From NCBI GenBank assembly GCA_937873445.1, contig CALMWF010000007.1, forward strand, positions 1 to 54,525: DNA of 54,525 nt. The letters run 5' to 3'. The position numbers and the translations under genes are program-made. Of the stretch, positions 23,502-31,950 are shown in pieces. Numbering within the stretch: position 1 is the first letter of the stretch; every line of letters starts with the position of its first letter. Below the pieces are notes generated by a model. That model did no database searches. It saw nothing but the letters and a program-made list of their open reading frames with translations, and was not told the origin of the DNA. Source of the DNA: an uncultured Alphaproteobacteria bacterium. GTDB lineage: Bacteria > Pseudomonadota > Alphaproteobacteria > Rhizobiales > Aestuariivirgaceae.

Positions 23502-24488
23502 ATGGCCAGGGCGCGCACAGAAAAACAGACGAAGGGCAAGGCCGCGCCGCATTCACGGTCGGCTCTGGTGCTCATCAACCGCGGTTCCGGCACAGTGCGC
23601 ACGCGCGGGCCCGAGGCCGTTCAGACACTGGTGAAAGAGGCGCTGACCCCGGTGTTCGCGCCGCTCACGGTGAAGCTCTTTGACGGCGACATTCGCACCG
23701 AAATCGAGCGGGCCCTGAAGGCCCGTGATGCCCCATCCGTCATCATCGCGGGTGGTGGTGACGGCACGCTGGCCGCGGCCGCGCAGGCACTGCTGGGCAG
23801 CGAAACGGTTATGGGCGTGCTGCCGCTGGGCACCATGAACCTGTTTGCCCGCGCCCTGGGCTTTTCACGCGTGCTGGAGGAGGCGCTGGCGCAGTATGCC
23901 CAGGTGACACCCGCTGCGGTGGATGTGGGCGAGGCCAATGGCCGGGTGTTTCTGCATCAACTGTCGCTTGGCCTGCAACCACGCATGGCGCGTTTGCGCG
24001 AGCGCATCGGCTATTCCAGCCGGTTCACCAAGATGCTGGGGGCGGTGCGGGCCTTTGTCACCCTCATGCTGCGGCCCAAGATGGTGCGGGTGCGGCTGGC
24101 CGCCGATGGAAAGTCGCGCAAGATCAGAACCCCCATGCTGGCGGTGACCAACAATGAGCTGGGCGGCGCGGGCGATCCGTCGCTGCCCGCCCGCCTCGAT
24201 GCCGGGGTGCTGGGCGTTTATGTGCTGGAGGGGTTGCGCTTTGCCACGCTGTTTTCGCTGGCGCGCGACTATCTCGCCGACCGCGTGCCGGACAATCCAG
24301 CCATTGAGACCCTGGCGACCACAGAGCTGACGCTCACCCGCCGCCCCAGCCGGATGCTGCGGCGCCCGCGCAAGGGGGTTCTTGTCTCGCTTGATGGCGA
24401 GGTGATGGTGCTGGACAATCCGGTGCACGTGGTGGTGAAGCCCGGCGCCCTGAAGGTGGTGCGGGCCGGCCCTTCAAAGGGTCTGTGA
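23502..24488 (+). CDS. diacylglycerol/lipid kinase family protein
   Basis: A 328-residue protein of the DAGK-catalytic (YegS/DgkB) family. Key motifs: L-I-N-R-G-S-G near residue 24, the nucleotide-binding G-G-G-D-G-T at 84-89, and L-P-L-G-T-M-N-L-F-A-R-A-L near 108. The C-terminal beta-rich domain carries S-L-D-G-E near the end. Family members phosphorylate lipids such as diacylglycerol or sphingoid bases at the membrane; the substrate here is open. AGAGGG precedes ATG. Its last 15 bases overlap the convergent DUF2062 gene. Confidence 0.9.
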   Translation: MARARTEKQTKGKAAPHSRSALVLINRGSGTVRTRGPEAVQTLVKEALTPVFAPLTVKLFDGDIRTEIERALKARDAPSVIIAGGGDGTLAAAAQALLGSETVMGVLPLGTMNLFARALGFSRVLEEALAQYAQVTPAAVDVGEANGRVFLHQLSLGLQPRMARLRERIGYSSRFTKMLGAVRAFVTLMLRPKMVRVRLAADGKSRKIRTPMLAVTNNELGGAGDPSLPARLDAGVLGVYVLEGLRFATLFSLARDYLADRVPDNPAIETLATTELTLTRRPSRMLRRPRKGVLVSLDGEVMVLDNPVHVVVKPGALKVVRAGPSKGL

Positions 24489-25058
24489 ATTCTGCCGGGC
24501 CAGACGCCGCCGTTCGCGGCGATGATGCAGGCTCAGAAGCCCCATGCGCACCAGCTTGTAGGACACCACCGCCGAAATCAGCCCGAGTGGAATGGAACCG
24601 ATGGTCATGGGCAGAAAATAGGGGCCAAGGGCTTTCATCATGGCGTGGACCATGCCCATGGGGCCTTCATGCAGCAAAACGCCGCCTTCTTCCGGCACGG
24701 CAATGGCCAGATTGCCAAGGCGGGGCCGGCCCAGCAGCGTGGCGCCGAGATTGTAATCGGCCAGAAACAGGAAGGGCAGGGTGATGGGATTGCCGACCAT
24801 GGTGCCGAGTGCTGCCGCCAGCACGTTGCCGCGAATGACCAGGGCAATAAGGGCCGCGAGAATGAAGTGAAAGCCGAGCAGCGGCGAAAAGGCCACGAAG
24901 GCCCCGGCGGCAAAACCCAGGGCAATCTGATGGTCGGACACGCGGATGCGGTGCAGGCGAAGCAGGGTGAGGTGCCACAGGCGCGCCAGGCCCATGCGCG
25001 GCCAGACGTGGTCGCGCAGCTTCTCTCCTAGGCTTTTCTGGCGTCGTGAACGGAACAT
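24474..25058 (-). CDS. DUF2062-domain membrane protein
   Basis: A 194-residue protein with the DUF2062 pattern: a basic N-terminus, then A-L-G-F-A-A-G-A-F-V-A-F-S-P-L-L-G-F-H, a second helix with G-N-V-L-A-A-A-L-G-T-M-V-G-N-P-I-T-L-P, and a third hydrophobic helix near 150-172. The family is widespread in proteobacteria, with no firmly shown function. On its upstream side (25095-25102, minus strand) lies TTAACCAT, a CtrA-like half site. Confidence 0.9.
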   Translation of the reverse strand: MFRSRRQKSLGEKLRDHVWPRMGLARLWHLTLLRLHRIRVSDHQIALGFAAGAFVAFSPLLGFHFILAALIALVIRGNVLAAALGTMVGNPITLPFLFLADYNLGATLLGRPRLGNLAIAVPEEGGVLLHEGPMGMVHAMMKALGPYFLPMTIGSIPLGLISAVVSYKLVRMGLLSLHHRRERRRLARQNSQTL

Positions 25059-25094
25059 GACTCAAACCCGGTGCCACCAGAGCTTGCGGCAACA

Positions 25095-25102
25095 ATGGTT
25101 AA
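25095..25102 (-). promoter_or_regulatory. CtrA-like half site TTAACCAT upstream of the DUF2062 gene
   Basis: On the minus strand the bases read TTAACCAT, 37-44 bases before the DUF2062 start codon. TTAACCAT is a described alternative CtrA-binding motif in Caulobacter. A single 8-mer can occur by chance, so this is suggestive only. Confidence 0.35.
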
Positions 25103-25146
25103 TGGGCCTCAAATGCCCCGCGGGTGCCCGCTGCGCAAGTCACATT

Positions 25147-25833
25147 TCAGCCTTCCGCCCGTTCCGGCAGTTTCCAGTCAACGGGCGGCTGGCCGTGCTC
25201 GATCAGAAAGGCATTGGCGCGGGAGAAGGGCCGGGAGCCGAAGAAGCCGGCATGGGCAGAAAGCGGCGAGGGGTGGGGCGAGGCAATGACCAGATGGCGG
25301 CTGCGGTCCACGAAGGCCGCCTTCTTCTGGGCATAGCTGCCCCAGAGAATGAACACCACCGGACGCGGCTGGTCATTCACCAGCCGGATGACGGCATCGG
25401 TGAAGCGCTCCCAGCCCTTGCCTTGGTGCGAGGCGGCGCGGTGGGCCTCCACCGTCAGCACGGCATTGAGCAGCAGCACACCCTGCCGCGCCCAGTGTTC
25501 CAGATGGCCGTGGCGCGGCGGGGCAAGGCCCAGATCGGTCTGCATTTCCTTGTAGATGTTGATGAGGGAGGGCGGCGGGGCCACACCGTCACGGACCGAA
25601 AAGCACAGGCCATGGGCCTGACCATCGCCGTGATAGGGATCCTGACCGAGGACCACCACCCGCACCTGATCCAGCGGTGTCACATCCAGCGCGTGAAACC
25701 ATTCCGACCCCTTGGGAAAAATCCGCTTTCCCGCCTCGCGCTCGGCCAGCAGGAACTCGCGCAGGGCGGCCATATAGGGGGCGTCGAATTCGGCCTTCAG
25801 GGGGACAAGCCAGCTGTCATGCAGTTTCACCAT
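25147..25833 (-). CDS. ung: uracil-DNA glycosylase
   Basis: A 228-residue family-1 uracil-DNA glycosylase that starts base-excision repair by removing uracil. The water-activating motif is [16 protein letters not shown], and the second catalytic motif [13 protein letters not shown] lies near the C-terminus. N-A-V-L-T-V-E and W-G-S-Y-A-Q-K are also conserved. The ATG at 25833 (M-V-K-L-H-D-S-W) gives the standard length; an ATG at 25869 would add 12 unconserved residues. Neither has a strong ribosome-binding site. Confidence 0.96.
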   Translation of the reverse strand: MVKLHDSWLVPLKAEFDAPYMAALREFLLAEREAGKRIFPKGSEWFHALDVTPLDQVRVVVLGQDPYHGDGQAHGLCFSVRDGVAPPPSLINIYKEMQTDLGLAPPRHGHLEHWARQGVLLLNAVLTVEAHRAASHQGKGWERFTDAVIRLVNDQPRPVVFILWGSYAQKKAAFVDRSRHLVIASPHPSPLSAHAGFFGSRPFSRANAFLIEHGQPPVDWKLPERAEG

Positions 25834-25932
25834 GGTGCAAGTCTGGGCAGGCGGACTCGGTCTGTCCATGGGGTGCGGCGCTTTTCCGCCGGGTCTTTTG
25901 CGAATCCCGGAAAAGGTTATGTTCCCGGCAGG

Positions 25933-26703
25933 ATGGCTGACTGGAACCCCGCCCTGTATCTGACCTTCGCCGACGAGCGCGCCCGCCCGGCGCGCGACCT
26001 GTTGCAGCAGGTGCCGGTGAAGCAGCCCAGGCTGGTCTATGATCTGGGCTGTGGCCCCGGCAATTCCACCGCCCTCATCTATCGCGCCTTCCCCGAGGCT
26101 GAGGTGATCGGGGTTGATGCTTCGCCCGCCATGCTGGTGGAGGCGCGCGCCGCCCAGCCGCAACTGGAGTTCATACAGGCCGACATCACCGACTGGCGCG
26201 CCCCCGCCACTGCCGATCTCATTTTTTCCAACGCTGCCTTCCAGTGGCTGCCGGACCATGCCGGGCAGATGCTGCGGCTGCTGCGCCAGTTGCGCACCGG
26301 GGCGGCGCTGGCGGTGCAGATGCCGGACAACATGGCCGAACCATCGCACCGCATGATGCATGAAACCGCCCTCTACGGATCGTGGGCGTCGCTTCTGCAC
26401 AATGCGTCGGAGTTCCGGCAGGCGCTGCTCAGCCCCGGCCAGTATTATGAAATGCTGAAGCCCTATTGTGCCCGGCTCGACATCTGGCGCACCACCTATA
26501 TGCATGCGGTCAATGGCATACAGGGCATTGTCGACCTGTTTTCGTCAACCGGACTCAGGCCCTGGCTCGATCCGCTGAATGCAGCCGAAAAGCAGGCCTT
26601 TCTCATCGACTACACGGTGCGGTTGGCCAAGCATTATCCGGTGCAGCGCGACGGCAAGGTGCTGCTGGCTTTTCCGCGCCTGTTCATCGTGGCGCAGCGA
26701 TAG
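25933..26703 (+). CDS. tam: trans-aconitate 2-methyltransferase
   Basis: A 256-residue SAM-dependent methyltransferase. Motif I is [12 protein letters not shown] near residue 37, with [10 protein letters not shown] and A-A-F-Q-W-L-P-D-H after it. The N-terminus ([21 protein letters not shown]) and late segments ([19 protein letters not shown]) match Tam, which methylates trans-aconitate, a by-product that inhibits aconitase. Length equals the family norm. The GST gene follows after ten bases, suggesting co-transcription. Confidence 0.9.
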   Translation: MADWNPALYLTFADERARPARDLLQQVPVKQPRLVYDLGCGPGNSTALIYRAFPEAEVIGVDASPAMLVEARAAQPQLEFIQADITDWRAPATADLIFSNAAFQWLPDHAGQMLRLLRQLRTGAALAVQMPDNMAEPSHRMMHETALYGSWASLLHNASEFRQALLSPGQYYEMLKPYCARLDIWRTTYMHAVNGIQGIVDLFSSTGLRPWLDPLNAAEKQAFLIDYTVRLAKHYPVQRDGKVLLAFPRLFIVAQR

Positions 26704-26712
26704 GAGGGTTTC

Positions 26713-27348
26713 ATGTTCATCCTGTACGGACGTCCGGGGTCGGCCTCGGCGGCGGTGGAGGCTTTGCTGGCCGAAGTGGAAGCACCGCATGAGGTGGTTC
26801 ATGTGCCGCGCACCGACGAGGCCAGAATAGCCGCCTCCGGCCACCGCAATGTGCCGGAGGTGGAAATTCCCACGCTGGAATTTCCCGACGGCAGCCGCAT
26901 GGCGAAATGTGCGGCCATTCTGCTGCATCTGGCTGATCTTTATGCCGCCCACGGGCTGGCACCGGCGCTGCGCGCTGCCGATCGGCCGCGCTACATGGAG
27001 TGGATGATCAATCTGGCGGCGAAAATCCATTCCGCCGATCTGCGTCTGTTTCAGCCGCTGCGTTTTGCCGGCAGCGCCGACATGGCGGCGGCGGTGGAGG
27101 ATCAGGCGCGGGCCGAAATCGCCCTGCGCTTCGGCAAGCTGGCGGCCGCGGTGGGGGAGGGGCCGTTCCTGCTGGGCGAGAGGCTGTCGGCGGCCGACAT
27201 CTATGCCGCCATGCTCATCGGCTGGGCGCCGGATGTGGAGGCCCTGCTGAAGCAGCATGCGCCCCTGGCCCGGCTGTATAACGGCGTGGCGGCGCGCCCG
27301 GCCATTGCCCCGGTGTGGCACCGCAACGGCATGATTGCGGCGCGGTGA
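26713..27348 (+). CDS. glutathione S-transferase family protein
   Basis: A 211-residue protein with an N-terminal thioredoxin-like domain (M-F-I-L-Y-G-R-P-G-S-A-S-A-A-V, V-P-E-V-E-I-P-T-L-E-F-P-D-G-S) and a helical C-terminal domain containing F-L-L-G-E-R-L-S-A-A-D-I-Y-A-A-M, the GST N-capping box. In the region that usually carries the E-S-x-A-I glutathione contact this protein reads M-A-K-C-A-A-I, an altered form, so glutathione use is uncertain. An excellent AGGAGG site lies seven bases before ATG. Confidence 0.88.
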   Translation: MFILYGRPGSASAAVEALLAEVEAPHEVVHVPRTDEARIAASGHRNVPEVEIPTLEFPDGSRMAKCAAILLHLADLYAAHGLAPALRAADRPRYMEWMINLAAKIHSADLRLFQPLRFAGSADMAAAVEDQARAEIALRFGKLAAAVGEGPFLLGERLSAADIYAAMLIGWAPDVEALLKQHAPLARLYNGVAARPAIAPVWHRNGMIAAR

Positions 27349-27350
27349 AC

Positions 27351-28217
27351 TTACTCTGACGGCAGGCCGAGGCCGAGAACGCGGCAGATGGCATAGACCA
27401 GATCGGCCCGGTTCAGCGTGTAGAAGTGGAAGTCGGTGACGCCTTCGCGGCGCAGCGCATGGACCTGTTCGGCGGCCACCATGGCGGCCACCAGATTGCG
27501 TGTTTCCGGCTCAGCATCCAGTCCGGCGAAGCGGCGGGCCAGATCGGGCGGAATGTGGGCGCCGCATTTGCCGGCAAATTCCGACACGCGGGCAAAATTG
27601 GTGATGGGCAGAATGCCGGGCACCAGGTTGATGTCGATGCCGCGCGCCGCCACCCGGTCGCGCAGGCGCAAAAAGAAACTGTTGTGGAAGAAGAACTGCG
27701 AGACGGCGCGGGTGGCGCCGCTTTCGGCCTTGTCGGCCATGAAGGCCAGGTCTTCCTCAATGGAAACGGAATCGGGGTGGCGCTCTGGATAGGCCGAGAC
27801 GGTCACTTCGAAATCGCCGATGTCGCGGATGCCGCGCACCAGATCGGCGGCGTTGCGGTAGCCCTGCGGATGGGGGGTGAATTTTTCGCCCACCCCGCCG
27901 GGCGGGTCGCCGCGCAGGGCCAGTATGTGGCGCACACCGGCCGCCCAGTTGGCGCGGATCACCTCGTTCACCTCATCCTTGCTGGCGGCCACGCAGGTGA
28001 GATGGGCGGCGGGCTTCAGGGTGGTTTCGGCGGCAATGCGCGCCACTGTGGCAAGGGTGCGGTCGCGGGTGGTGCCGCCCGCGCCATAGGTGACGGACAC
28101 GAAGTCGGGGCCGATGGGCTCCAGCTTGCGCAAGGTGGTCCAGAAGGCCGCTTCCGCTTCTACCTTGGGCGGGAAAAACTCGAAGGACACGGTGAGGTCA
28201 GATGATTTTGCGTTCAT
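27351..28217 (-). CDS. metF: methylenetetrahydrofolate reductase
   Basis: A 288-residue flavoenzyme reducing 5,10-methylene-THF to 5-methyl-THF, the methyl donor for methionine synthesis. Motifs: V-S-F-E-F-F-P-P-K at the N-terminus (catalytic Glu), V-S-V-T-Y-G-A-G-G-T-T-R-D-R-T, A-H-L-T-C-V, L-A-L-R-G-D-P-P-G and G-I-L-P-I-T-N-F. The ATG at 28217 gives the standard length and overlaps the stop of the ArsR-methyltransferase gene (ATGA), so the two genes form an operon. It converges with the GST gene with only two bases between the stop codons. Confidence 0.96.
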   Translation of the reverse strand: MNAKSSDLTVSFEFFPPKVEAEAAFWTTLRKLEPIGPDFVSVTYGAGGTTRDRTLATVARIAAETTLKPAAHLTCVAASKDEVNEVIRANWAAGVRHILALRGDPPGGVGEKFTPHPQGYRNAADLVRGIRDIGDFEVTVSAYPERHPDSVSIEEDLAFMADKAESGATRAVSQFFFHNSFFLRLRDRVAARGIDINLVPGILPITNFARVSEFAGKCGAHIPPDLARRFAGLDAEPETRNLVAAMVAAEQVHALRREGVTDFHFYTLNRADLVYAICRVLGLGLPSE

Positions 28218-29233
28218 GTCTTCACCGCCTTGCGTTCGCGGCGCGGGGCGCCGGTCATGGTGCCGCCGGTCCGCCGTGCCAGCCACAGCGACACGGTTAG
28301 TCCCTGCCGGGTTTTCAGCCATGGCGGCGGCAAAACCTGGTGGGCTTCCAGCCGCAGTCCGGCGCGGGCCAGCCAGTGGCTCATCTGCTCAGCCGAAATG
28401 CCAAGCCGCCGGTGGGCATGGTCGGTGCGCAGCTCCTCCAGTTCATGGGGAGCAAAATCGGCCACCAGCAGACGGCCATCGGGCCTGATGATGCGCGCCG
28501 CCTCGACCACAGCGCGCTGCGGGTCATCGAGATAGTGCAGCACCTGATGAAGGGTGACGAGATCGGCAGCATCATTGGCAAAGGGCAGGGCGTAAATATC
28601 GGACTGGCGCAACTGGGCGCGGGCCAGACCGGCGCGGTCAAGGTTGGCGCGGGCAATGGCCAGCATGGCGGGGCTCTGGTCAACACCGCTCAACTGGCCG
28701 GCGGCGGGCGCAAACAGTTCGAGCATGCGGCCGGTGCCGGTGCCAAGGTCAATCAGGGCGGAAACCGGGCTGGTGCCCACCATGGCGCGCATGGCGGCCT
28801 CCACCTCCTCCTCGCGGACGTGCAGCGAGCGCAGCCTGGCCCAGTCGGCGGCGTTTTCCTGGAAATAGCTCTGGGCACGGTCGGCGCGCTGGCGGCGCAC
28901 CTCCTCCAGCCGGGCCAGATCCTCGGCCAGGGCCTGTTCGCCACCTGGCAGCATGTCCACGATGGCCCGCGACAGCGCCCCGCCCAACCCCTCATCGCGC
29001 AGCCGGAACAGCACCCAGTTGCCTTCCTTGTGGCGGGCCAGCAGTCCGGCCTCCACCATCAGCCTGAGGTGGCGGCTCACCCTGGGCTGGCTTTGCTGTA
29101 AAATATGGGTGAGTTCGCTGACATTCATCTCGCCATGGGACAGAATGAACAGGACGCGGATTCGGGTTGCCTCGGCGGCGGCACGCAAACCGGCAAGCAG
29201 TTCGTCCATGGCTGGGGCGGCGGAGGCATTCAT
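28214..29233 (-). CDS. ArsR-family regulator fused to a class I SAM-dependent methyltransferase
   Basis: A 339-residue two-domain protein. Residues about 8-85 are an ArsR winged helix (R-I-R-V-L-F-I-L-S-H-G-E-M-N-V-S-E-L, S-Q-P-R-V-S-R-H-L-R-L-M-V-E-A-G-L-L). Residues about 150-300 are a Rossmann methyltransferase with motif I L-I-D-L-G-T-G-T-G at 160-168 and V-D-Q-S-P-A-M-L. No ArsR metal-binding cysteine pair is seen. It overlaps metF by four bases, so it very likely senses or serves the methionine/SAM cycle. Whether the methyltransferase half is catalytic or just a SAM/SAH sensor is open. Confidence 0.9.
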   Translation of the reverse strand: MNASAAPAMDELLAGLRAAAEATRIRVLFILSHGEMNVSELTHILQQSQPRVSRHLRLMVEAGLLARHKEGNWVLFRLRDEGLGGALSRAIVDMLPGGEQALAEDLARLEEVRRQRADRAQSYFQENAADWARLRSLHVREEEVEAAMRAMVGTSPVSALIDLGTGTGRMLELFAPAAGQLSGVDQSPAMLAIARANLDRAGLARAQLRQSDIYALPFANDAADLVTLHQVLHYLDDPQRAVVEAARIIRPDGRLLVADFAPHELEELRTDHAHRRLGISAEQMSHWLARAGLRLEAHQVLPPPWLKTRQGLTVSLWLARRTGGTMTGAPRRERKAVKT

Positions 29234-29249
29234 GAGGCTACATAAACAT

Positions 29250-29263
29250 ATCTTTATATAGAT
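29250..29263. promoter_or_regulatory. inverted repeat upstream of the ArsR-metF operon
   Basis: ATCT-TTATAT-AGAT lies 17-30 bases before the ArsR-fusion start, in an AT-rich stretch that could contain the -10 element on the minus strand. It suits autoregulation by the encoded ArsR protein, but the arms are only four bases. Confidence 0.3.
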
Positions 29264-29397
29264 GGCAACGGCTGGCCGTTTTTGGCGGGCAAAGCGGCGG
29301 ATTTGCTGCGCCGGCTCAGCAGGTGTCTTGATTTCTTCGCCAACACCCCCCTATTTCAGGGGCGGCGGGCGTTTGCTGCGGATGTGAGAGGCTGACC

Positions 29398-30006
29398 ATG
29401 GACGTGCAGGATTTGGGACGGCGGCGCTTTCTGGCCGGACTTGCGGGAGTGATGCTGGCTGGTTCGGCGCTGAGCCCGGCCTGGGCGCTGTCGGGGCCGG
29501 AGGGCTATGTGGACGGGATTGCCGCCGATGTCATGCAGCTGGCCAATGGCGGCACGCGCGGCGAAACGCTGAAGGGCCAGTTTGCCGATCTGCTGAACCG
29601 CTACATCAACCTGCACAACATCGCCAATTTTGCGCTGGGGCCGTGGCAGAAGCAGTTGCCGGCCGGTGACCGCGCCATGTTCTACACACTGGTCAGCCGC
29701 TATGCGGCGGCGCTGTTCGTCTACTATATCGACGACTTCAAGGGCTCCAGCCTGGAAATCAAGTCCACCAGCCAGCAGGGCCAGTTCATCACCATCCAGA
29801 GCGCCATCAAGCTGAAGGGCGGCGGGCGCGAACAGGTGCAATGGCGGGTGACCGGCAGGGACGGCGGCTACCGCGTTGCCGACGTGAATTTGAAGGGTGT
29901 TTGGCTTACCATTGCCATGAAGCAGCGCTTCAAGGATGTGCTGACCCGCTCCAGGGGTGATTTTCAGGCCCTCTACGAAGAGTTGCGGAAGGCGGAAACC
30001 TGGTAG
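29398..30006 (+). CDS. MlaC/Ttg2D-family periplasmic protein with Tat signal
   Basis: A 202-residue protein with a twin-arginine signal (G-R-R-R-F-L-A-G-L-A-G-V-M-L-A, cleavage near W-A-L-S-G). The mature part has MlaC-family elements: F-A-D-L-L-N-R-Y-I-N-L-H-N-I-A-N-F-A-L-G-P-W, Y-T-L-V-S-R-Y-A-A-A-L-F-V-Y-Y, W-R-V-T-G-R-D-G-G-Y-R-V-A-D-V-N-L-K-G-V-W-L. MlaC shuttles phospholipids between the outer-membrane complex and an inner-membrane ABC transporter. No mlaDEF or mlaA gene is in the window. GAGG precedes ATG. A second paralogue follows. Confidence 0.87.
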   Translation: MDVQDLGRRRFLAGLAGVMLAGSALSPAWALSGPEGYVDGIAADVMQLANGGTRGETLKGQFADLLNRYINLHNIANFALGPWQKQLPAGDRAMFYTLVSRYAAALFVYYIDDFKGSSLEIKSTSQQGQFITIQSAIKLKGGGREQVQWRVTGRDGGYRVADVNLKGVWLTIAMKQRFKDVLTRSRGDFQALYEELRKAETW

Positions 30007-30041
30007 TTTGCCGCTCATATCCGGCTGGCATTCAGGTCCCG

Positions 30042-30049
30042 TTAACCAT
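30042..30049 (+). promoter_or_regulatory. CtrA-like half site TTAACCAT before the second MlaC-like gene
   Basis: GTTAACCATGA lies 44-51 bases upstream of the ATG at 30093, in the short gap between the two MlaC-like genes. It matches the TTAACCAT motif known for CtrA. Chance occurrence is possible. Confidence 0.35.
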
Positions 30050-30092
30050 GACTGGCCGATGATGGCAGGAACCACCGAACGAAAGACGATCC

Positions 30093-30647
30093 ATGATCTC
30101 GCGCCGCACTGTTCTTGGCCTGCTGGCCATCACCCTTGCCACGCCTGCCCGGGCCGAGCACCCGTCGCTTTCCTATATGCGCAGCCTGGGCAAGGACATG
30201 CTGGCGGCCCACCGCCAGGGCACGGTGTCGGCGTTCATGCGCGTCATCCAGCGCCATGCCGACGTGCCGGGCATCGGCGCCTATTCGCTGGGCGATTACA
30301 ACGACAAGGTCGGCAGCGGCCAGCGCGCCCGCTACAATCACGGTGTGGCCAATTTCATGGCGCGCTATTTTGCCGAACAGTCACACATTTTCACGGTGGC
30401 GAAATATGACATCGGCGAAGCCACGGTGGATGGTGACGACATTCTGGTGAACAGCCGGGTCTATCTCATGGACGGCCAGAGCTATGCGGTGATCTGGCGG
30501 CTGCACTGGAAGGGCGGGCGCTATCGGGTGACCGATGCCAAGGTCATGGGCATTTCGCTCACCTACATGCAGCGCGGCATCTTCACGCGCTTCGTGGCCA
30601 AGCAGAACGGCAATGTCGGTCCGCTCATCGTGGCGCTGAACCGCTGA
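30093..30647 (+). CDS. second MlaC/Ttg2D-like periplasmic protein with Tat signal
   Basis: A 184-residue paralogue of the previous protein, more diverged. It has its own twin-arginine signal (S-R-R-T-V-L-G-L-L-A-I-T-L-A, cleavage after P-A-R-A) and ends V-I-W-R-L-H-W-K-G-G-R-Y-R-V-T-D-A-K-V-M-G-I-S-L-T-Y-M-Q-R, matching the W-R-V...Y-R-V-x-D...L-x-x-M-x-R pattern of the first copy. The pair is 86 bases apart and may come from an old duplication. Likely role: lipid-related periplasmic carrier; no partner is visible. Confidence 0.8.
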   Translation: MISRRTVLGLLAITLATPARAEHPSLSYMRSLGKDMLAAHRQGTVSAFMRVIQRHADVPGIGAYSLGDYNDKVGSGQRARYNHGVANFMARYFAEQSHIFTVAKYDIGEATVDGDDILVNSRVYLMDGQSYAVIWRLHWKGGRYRVTDAKVMGISLTYMQRGIFTRFVAKQNGNVGPLIVALNR

Positions 30648-30663
30648 GGCCGGTCATCCTTTC

Positions 30664-30694
30664 TTAACCACGCCTCACCACCGCGCATTAACCA
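30664..30694 (+). promoter_or_regulatory. two TTAACCA motifs upstream of the extensin-like gene
   Basis: TTAACCA occurs at 30664-30670 and again at 30688-30694, a 24-base spacing, 41-71 bases before the ATG at 30735. Two same-strand copies in one 70-base promoter gap is more than expected in GC-rich DNA and hints at CtrA-type control. Confidence 0.4.
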
Positions 30695-30734
30695 GCGGGC
30701 AGCGATAATCGCCCGGTTCATTCCGGGGGTGGTC

Positions 30735-31379
30735 ATGGTTGTGCGTTATCTGGCGGTGGCAGGGCTTGCGGCCCTTGCGCTGGCAGGCTGTTCCGACGAG
30801 AAGCCGAAGAAGTATTTTGAAACCCAGGGTCTGGTGGCGCCCATCAGCGCCTGTGCGGTTGACCCGCGCGCCTTTGGCGAGGCCGAGAAGGTCGCTGATT
30901 TTCATGAGGGCAATGGCTGCGGCGTGGACAATGCCTGGCGGCTTTATGCCGTGTCGGGAGTGCGCCTGTCACAACCCGCCACCTTTAACTGCCGCCAGGC
31001 AGGGCAGGTGAACCGCTGGCTCGATGGCCCGGTGCAGGCGGCAGCCCAGAATTATTTCGGTGAGCGGGTGGTGGCGGTGCAGGTCATGGCTTCCTATTCC
31101 TGCCGGCCGCGCAACAATGTGCGCGGCGCCAAGATGAGCGAGCATGGCTTTGGCAATGCCGTTGACGTGGGCGGCTTCACGCTGGAAAGCGGACGCACCG
31201 TGTCGGTTCTTGACAACTGGAACGGCAGCCGGGACGAACGCGGCTTCCTGCGTCAGGTCAGGGCCGATGCCTGCGGTCCGTTCCGCACCGTGCTGGGGCC
31301 GGGCAGTGATGCCAATCACCGCGATCATCTGCATCTCGATCTGCAGAACCACCGCAGCGGCGGCAGCTACTGTCACTGA
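30735..31379 (+). CDS. extensin-like family lipoprotein (LAS/M15-type peptidase fold)
   Basis: A 214-residue protein with a lipoprotein signal (L-A-L-A-G-C, Cys near residue 20). The body is the extensin-like C-terminal family: C-A-V-D-P at the start, F-N-C-R-Q-A, S-Y-S-C-R-P-R-N-N, then M-S-E-H-G-F-G-N-A-V-D-V-G-G-F and H-R-D-H-L-H-L-D near the end. H-x6-D and H-x-H are the zinc-ligand pattern of LAS-type D-Ala-D-Ala peptidases, so a peptidoglycan-trimming role is plausible. GGGGG lies five bases before ATG 30735. Confidence 0.88.
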   Translation: MVVRYLAVAGLAALALAGCSDEKPKKYFETQGLVAPISACAVDPRAFGEAEKVADFHEGNGCGVDNAWRLYAVSGVRLSQPATFNCRQAGQVNRWLDGPVQAAAQNYFGERVVAVQVMASYSCRPRNNVRGAKMSEHGFGNAVDVGGFTLESGRTVSVLDNWNGSRDERGFLRQVRADACGPFRTVLGPGSDANHRDHLHLDLQNHRSGGSYCH

Positions 31380-31587
31380 AGCCGGAGGCGGTTGCCCCAG
31401 GCGGGCCACTGTCAACGGCCAGGATGAGGCATCGCAGCCCAGGTGATGATTCAACATCTCCACGGATAATCAGTGGGTTGCGGAATAATCCTGATTTTTT
31501 GATTCATCCCCTGTCCGGGCAGCGGGCGGTCATCAGCAGGCCATGATTGGCCGGCACTCTGCCGCCCGCAACAGAGGAGACGGCATC

Positions 31588-31908
31588 ATGCTTGCGGTGG
31601 CACTGATTCTGGCGGGCACCAGCTGGACAGCGGTGGACGGTCCGCAGACCCTGGCCTTTCAGCAGGGCAAGATGGGTGGCCATGGCGGCTGCAACGGCTA
31701 TGGCGCGGCCTATCATCAAAAGGGCAGCGCGCTGCGCTTCGGCCCCATCATGGCAACGCGGATGGCCTGTGCGCCCGCAGTAATGCGCGGCGAGCAGCGC
31801 TGGTTCGAGCGGCTGGATGCGGTGCGGCGGGCCGATGTGTCGCGGGGTCAGCTGGTGCTGCGCAACGCGGCGGGCCAGGTGCTGCTCAGATTGAAGCGCC
31901 AGCCGTGA
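31588..31908 (+). CDS. META-domain (HslJ-like) small protein
   Basis: A 106-residue protein with the META pattern: L-A-G-T-S-W-T-A-V-D-G, then G-H-G-G-C-N-G-Y-G-A-A-Y, L-R-F-G-P-I-M-A-T-R-M-A-C and E-Q-R-W-F-E-R-L. The two cysteines match those usual in the domain. Relatives include E. coli HslJ (heat-inducible, novobiocin resistance). The hydrophobic N-terminus (M-L-A-V-A-L-I-L-A-G) may be a short signal or part of the first strand. A strong AGAGGAGA site precedes ATG 31588. Confidence 0.82.
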   Translation: MLAVALILAGTSWTAVDGPQTLAFQQGKMGGHGGCNGYGAAYHQKGSALRFGPIMATRMACAPAVMRGEQRWFERLDAVRRADVSRGQLVLRNAAGQVLLRLKRQP

Positions 31909-31950
31909 CGGTGGTTGCAAAGGCGCAGGCGAAGGGGCATATCTGCGGCC

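Noticed and set aside
31470-31500. AATCAG...CTGATTTTTT as a terminator of the extensin-like gene
   Set aside because: Only a 6-bp AT-rich stem with a 17-base loop; too weak to call.
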